This document shows positions 4,979 to 8,273 of a stretch of 8,273 nucleotides of DNA, piece by piece. A program made the translations under genes and the position numbers. The DNA is from Halomonas chromatireducens (lineage in GTDB: Bacteria > Pseudomonadota > Gammaproteobacteria > Pseudomonadales > Halomonadaceae), in contig NZ_CP014226.1 of the NCBI RefSeq assembly GCF_001545155.1, positions 1,233,390-1,241,662 of the forward strand, written 5' to 3'. The notes beneath the pieces were generated by a model. It worked only from the letters and a program-made list of their open reading frames with translations, was not told the origin of the DNA and did not search any database. Position 1 is the first letter of the stretch. The number at the start of each line of letters is the position of its first letter.

Positions 4979-7720
4979 ATGATCAACTCTCTTTTACGCA
5001 AGGTCGTCGGCTCCAAGAACGACCGTGAAGTCAAGCGAATGCACCGCCAGGCCGCCGAGGCCACCGCTCTGGAGCCTCAGTTCGAGGCGCTGGACGACGC
5101 TGCGCTCCAGGCACGGACCGCCGAGTTCCGCGAACGCCTTGCGGCTGGTGAAACACTCGACTCGCTGATACCCGAAGCCTTCGCCACGGTGCGCGAGGCG
5201 AGCAAGCGGGTCATGGGCATGCGTCACTTCGATGTCCAGCTGGTAGGCGGCCTGACGCTGCACCGCGGGCGCATCGCCGAGATGAAGACCGGTGAGGGCA
5301 AGACCCTGGTTGCCACCCTGGCGGTCTATCTCAATGCACTGCCAAGCAAGGGCGTGCACGTGGTCACCGTGAACGATTACCTGGCTCGCCGCGATGCGGA
5401 GTGGATGCGTCCGCTGTATGAGTTCCTTGGACTGTCGGTAGGTACCATCTACGCGGGGCAGACATCCGAGGAGAAGCGCAGCGCCTATGCCTGCGACATC
5501 ACCTACGGGACCAACAACGAGTACGGCTTCGACTACCTGCGCGACAACATGGCCTTCTCGCTGGAGGACAAGGTTCAGCGGGGGCTGCACTACGCCATCA
5601 TCGATGAAGTCGATTCCATCCTGATCGACGAGGCGCGCACGCCGCTGATCATCTCGGGTGCGGTGGACGAGAACACCGAGCTCTATCAGGTGGTGGACCG
5701 GCTGGCGAAGCATCTGGTCAAGGGAGAGGTGTCTGAGGACCCGGACGTTCCGGTCAGCGGCGACTTCCTGATCGAGGAAAAGCAGAAACAGGTGGAGATC
5801 ACCGAATCGGGCCACAACAAGGTCGAGGAGTTGATGCGCGAGGAGGGGCTGCTGGGCGAGCACGACTCGCTGTACGCCGCCCAAAACCTCAACCTGCTGC
5901 AGCACATGCATTCGGCGCTGCGCGCTCGGCATCTCTATCAGCGTGACGTCGACTATATCGTTGCCGAGAACCAGGTGGTTATCGTCGACGAGCACACCGG
6001 GCGAACCATGCCGGGACGTCGCTGGTCGGAGGGTCTGCACCAGGCGGTAGAGGCCAAGGAGGGAGTGCCCGTACAGCGCGAGAGCCAGACGCTGGCGTCG
6101 ACCACCTTCCAGAACTACTTCCGTCTCTACGAGAAGCTGGCCGGCATGACCGGCACCGCCGATACCGAAGCCTTCGAATTCCGCCAGATCTACGGGCTGG
6201 ACGTGGTGGTGATTCCCACCAACCGGCCGCTGATTCGCAAGGACCTGAATGATCTGGTCTACCTCTCAGCCGAGGAGAAGTTCGAGGCAATCATCAAGGA
6301 CGTCAAGGCCGAGACCGAGGCGGGGCGCCCCGTGCTGGTGGGCACGGCATCCATCGAGACTTCCGAGTACCTGGCCAATCTGATGAAGGAGGACGGCCTC
6401 GCCTTCAACGTGCTCAACGCCAAGCAGCACCAGAGCGAAGCCGAGATCATCGCCCAGGCCGGCCGTCCCGGCGCCGTTACCATTGCCACCAACATGGCCG
6501 GTCGCGGTACCGATATCGTGCTGGGCGGCAACTGGGAGGCGGAGGCGGCCAAGATCGAGAACCCCACCGACGAGCAGATCGAGCAGCTCAAGGAGGAGTG
6601 GCGTGTCCGCCACGAGGCGGTGCTGGCAGCGGGCGGCCTGCATGTGGTCGGCTCCGAGCGCCACGAATCGCGGCGTATCGACAACCAGCTTCGCGGCCGT
6701 GCGGGCCGCCAGGGCGACCCGGGTTCGACTCGCTTCTTCCTCTCCATGGAAGACAGCCTGATGCGCCTGTTCGGCTCTGACCGGGTGCAGCGCATGATGA
6801 AGGCACTAGGTCTCGAGCGCGGTGAGGCGATCGAGCACAAGATGGTTTCCAACGCCGTCGAGCGCGCTCAGAAAAAAGTGGAAAGCCGCAACTTCGATAT
6901 CCGCAAGCAGCTGCTCGAATACGATGACGTGGCCAATGATCAGCGGCGCGTGATCTACGAGCAACGCAACGAGATTCTCTCCTCCGACGACGTCTCCCAG
7001 AACGTGCTGGGCATTCGCGATGAAGTGCTGGAACAGACCATCAGTGATTTCGTGCCGCCCCAGAGCCTGCAGGAGCAGTGGGACTTGCCCGGGCTGCAGG
7101 AGCACTTGCGCAGCGAGTTCAACCTCGACGCGCCGGTGGTGGAGTGGGCCGAGCAGGATGACCGCTTCCATGAGGAGCAGCTGCGCGAACGCCTGCGGGA
7201 GATGCATCGCAAGGCATACGAGGAGAAGGTCGAGGCGGCCGGTGCGGCACTGATCCGACGCTTCGAGAAGCAGATCATGCTGCAGATTCTCGACACTCGC
7301 TGGAAGGAGCATCTCCAGTCGATGGATCATCTGCGTCGCGGTATTCACCTGCGCGGCTATGCTCAGAAGAACCCCAAGCAGGAGTACAAGCGCGAGTCCT
7401 TCGAGCTGTTTCAGACGCTGTTGACCAATATCAAGGCGGATATTACCCGCGTGACGAGTCACGTACACGTGCGCAAGCCCGAGGAGGTCGACGAGCTGGA
7501 ACGCCAGCGGCGTGAAGCGCTGGAGCGTGAGAAGGCCGCGGCCAACAGCCGGCATGACGCTCCGCCGGCTGAAGAGGGCGACGAGCGTGCGCCGGCGGCC
7601 ATGGCGCCGGGTGCCGATGGCCGCCCGGTTCGGCGCGAAGGACCCAAGGTCGGTCGTAACGATCCCTGTCCCTGTGGTTCGGGGAAGAAGTACAAGCAGT
7701 GCTGCGGCCAGCTGAGCTGA
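4979..7720 (+). CDS. secA: Protein translocase subunit SecA (preprotein translocase ATPase)
   Basis: 913 residues, complete. SecA is the cytoplasmic and membrane-peripheral ATPase that drives unfolded preproteins through SecYEG. Walker A is M102-K-T-G-E-G-K-T109 and the DEAD-type Walker B is I-I-D209-E210-V-D, both at the same residue numbers as in E. coli. The preprotein cross-linking domain follows (about 220-370), then NBD2 with [17 protein letters not shown] and [11 protein letters not shown], then the helical scaffold and wing domains (about 600-835). A charged, alanine-rich linker leads to the C-terminal zinc site Cys897-x-Cys899-x8-Cys908-Cys909, which binds SecB. Its last ligand is Cys, where E. 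coli has His; both occur in the family. The ATG at 4979 gives the standard N-terminus ([12 protein letters not shown]). In-frame upstream starts at 4907 (GTG) and 4928 (ATG) would add residues unlike SecA. The Shine-Dalgarno is weak (TTGGA), which leaves room for control by the upstream ORF or leader. Confidence 0.98.
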   Translation: MINSLLRKVVGSKNDREVKRMHRQAAEATALEPQFEALDDAALQARTAEFRERLAAGETLDSLIPEAFATVREASKRVMGMRHFDVQLVGGLTLHRGRIAEMKTGEGKTLVATLAVYLNALPSKGVHVVTVNDYLARRDAEWMRPLYEFLGLSVGTIYAGQTSEEKRSAYACDITYGTNNEYGFDYLRDNMAFSLEDKVQRGLHYAIIDEVDSILIDEARTPLIISGAVDENTELYQVVDRLAKHLVKGEVSEDPDVPVSGDFLIEEKQKQVEITESGHNKVEELMREEGLLGEHDSLYAAQNLNLLQHMHSALRARHLYQRDVDYIVAENQVVIVDEHTGRTMPGRRWSEGLHQAVEAKEGVPVQRESQTLASTTFQNYFRLYEKLAGMTGTADTEAFEFRQIYGLDVVVIPTNRPLIRKDLNDLVYLSAEEKFEAIIKDVKAETEAGRPVLVGTASIETSEYLANLMKEDGLAFNVLNAKQHQSEAEIIAQAGRPGAVTIATNMAGRGTDIVLGGNWEAEAAKIENPTDEQIEQLKEEWRVRHEAVLAAGGLHVVGSERHESRRIDNQLRGRAGRQGDPGSTRFFLSMEDSLMRLFGSDRVQRMMKALGLERGEAIEHKMVSNAVERAQKKVESRNFDIRKQLLEYDDVANDQRRVIYEQRNEILSSDDVSQNVLGIRDEVLEQTISDFVPPQSLQEQWDLPGLQEHLRSEFNLDAPVVEWAEQDDRFHEEQLRERLREMHRKAYEEKVEAAGAALIRRFEKQIMLQILDTRWKEHLQSMDHLRRGIHLRGYAQKNPKQEYKRESFELFQTLLTNIKADITRVTSHVHVRKPEEVDELERQRREALEREKAAANSRHDAPPAEEGDERAPAAMAPGADGRPVRREGPKVGRNDPCPCGSGKKYKQCCGQLS

Positions 7721-7796
7721 ATCGAATGCCTGGCGCCTGGCGCTTCATCTCGCTCGGCAATTTGATCGCCCTAACTGATTGAGGAGTAAACTTTCC

Positions 7797-8273
7797 ATGG
7801 CTGTGGGTGAGACACGCTTTCCGGCAATGCCGGTGATAGACGGGCTGCGCCTGGGCACCGCCATGGCGGGCATCAAGAAGCCGGGACGGCGGGACCTGGT
7901 GGTCATCGAGATTCCAGCTGGCGCCAGGGTGGCCGGCAGCTTCACGCGAAATGCCTTTTGTGCCGCTCCCGTCACGGTGGCCAGGCAGCATCTGACCGAG
8001 TGTCAGTCGCGCGGTGAGGGCCCACGCCTGTTGGTGATCAACACCGGTAATGCCAATGCCGGCACCGGCGAGGTGGGGCTGCGCGATGCCCAGGCCACCT
8101 GCGCTGAACTGGCAAGGCTGGCAGGCGTCGGCGAGGAGGCTGTACTGCCGTTTTCCACCGGAGTGATCGGCGAACCGCTGCCCATGGAGCGGCTGTTGGG
8201 CGGCCTGCCGGCGGCGCTGTCGTCCCTGGGCGAGGGCGCCGAGGCGTGGCAACAGGCAGGCGAGGGTATCCTC
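7797..8273 (+). CDS. argJ: Arginine biosynthesis protein ArgJ (glutamate/ornithine N-acetyltransferase), 5' part
   Basis: 159 codons remain open to the right edge; family members are about 400 residues, so well over half is missing. ArgJ moves the acetyl group from N-acetylornithine to glutamate, recycling acetyl in arginine synthesis; many members also make N-acetylglutamate from acetyl-CoA. Family motifs seen are G-S-F-T-R-N (47-52), the I-N-T-G-N-A-N-A-G-T-G loop (81-91) and L-P-F-S-T121-G122-V-I-G, whose Thr-Gly forms the oxyanion hole. The self-cleavage Thr that becomes the nucleophile lies beyond the window, so the bifunctional or monofunctional type cannot be judged. AGGAG (7782-7786) stands ten bases before the ATG. 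The 76-base gap after secA contains a tandem CCTGGCG pair (7729-7742) with only a weak hairpin and no clear terminator, so read-through from secA is possible. secA-argJ adjacency is known in pseudomonads. Confidence 0.96.
   Translation, partial: MAVGETRFPAMPVIDGLRLGTAMAGIKKPGRRDLVVIEIPAGARVAGSFTRNAFCAAPVTVARQHLTECQSRGEGPRLLVINTGNANAGTGEVGLRDAQATCAELARLAGVGEEAVLPFSTGVIGEPLPMERLLGGLPAALSSLGEGAEAWQQAGEGIL

Noticed and set aside
4994..6040. 348-codon open frame antisense to secA
   Set aside because: It lies wholly opposite confirmed secA coding sequence and its translation is Leu/Val/Gln-rich with no recognisable motif. Long antisense frames are expected in GC-rich genes with biased codon use.
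6806..7555. 249-codon open frame antisense to the 3' part of secA
   Set aside because: Same reason: it is a shadow of secA codons, with no supporting ribosome-binding site or domain.
7729..7743. Tandem CCTGGCG pair after secA as a terminator
   Set aside because: It allows only a four-base-pair GCGC stem with a three-base loop and no U-tract follows, so it is not a credible intrinsic terminator.
7762..7792. TTGATC ... TAAACT as an argJ promoter
   Set aside because: The spacing is 19 bases, and the -10 would overlap the sequence just after the Shine-Dalgarno, leaving no leader to contain it.
7443..8252. 269-codon minus-strand frame spanning the end of secA and argJ
   Set aside because: It crosses two well-supported plus-strand genes and their spacer; the composition is low-complexity Arg/Pro/Ala and no family is recognisable.

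Overview
The window is GC-rich bacterial DNA. It most resembles a gammaproteobacterium of the Halomonas/Chromohalobacter type. This assignment is inferred from the SecA and ArgJ sequences, the GC-rich third codon positions and the gene order DciA (DUF721) - small exported ORF - secA - argJ. The same neighbourhood is known downstream of lpxC in Pseudomonas-like genomes. No rRNA, tRNA, CRISPR, insertion sequence or phage element was seen.

Left third (1-3372, minus strand): three genes read leftward. The first is a 100-residue winged-helix protein (3372-3070). It overlaps by ATGA a putative exported lipoprotein alpha/beta hydrolase of the lysophospholipase/monoacylglycerol-lipase type (3073-2015). 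About 100 bases further on, a long unnamed protein (1914 to beyond position 1, at least 638 residues) runs off the window. Its C-terminal half carries a Gln-x5-Cys, a Gly-Trp-His and an Asn...Trp-Gly motif in the order and style of papain-fold cysteine hydrolases.

Middle (3373-4978): a divergent spacer is followed by an 86-residue orphan protein with a strong Shine-Dalgarno (3612-3872, plus). A GC-rich hairpin then separates it from the convergent dciA-like gene (4389-3928, minus). Head-to-head with dciA is a 125-codon plus-strand ORF (4511-4888). It has an N-terminal signal sequence and an Arg/Pro-rich C-terminus ending in R-G-P-P-G-P plus four residues, and it lies 90 bases upstream of secA. 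Its position and architecture recall SecM, the nascent-chain Sec monitor of enterobacteria. This is the most interesting hypothesis in the window, although the second half of the ORF is not securely coding.

Right (4979-8273): a complete secA (913 residues, the preprotein translocase ATPase) is followed after 76 bases by the 5' part of argJ (ornithine acetyltransferase, arginine biosynthesis), which runs off the right edge. Protein export (the signal-peptide ORF and SecA), replication-helicase loading (DciA) and arginine synthesis (ArgJ) are neighbours by conserved synteny, not members of one pathway.
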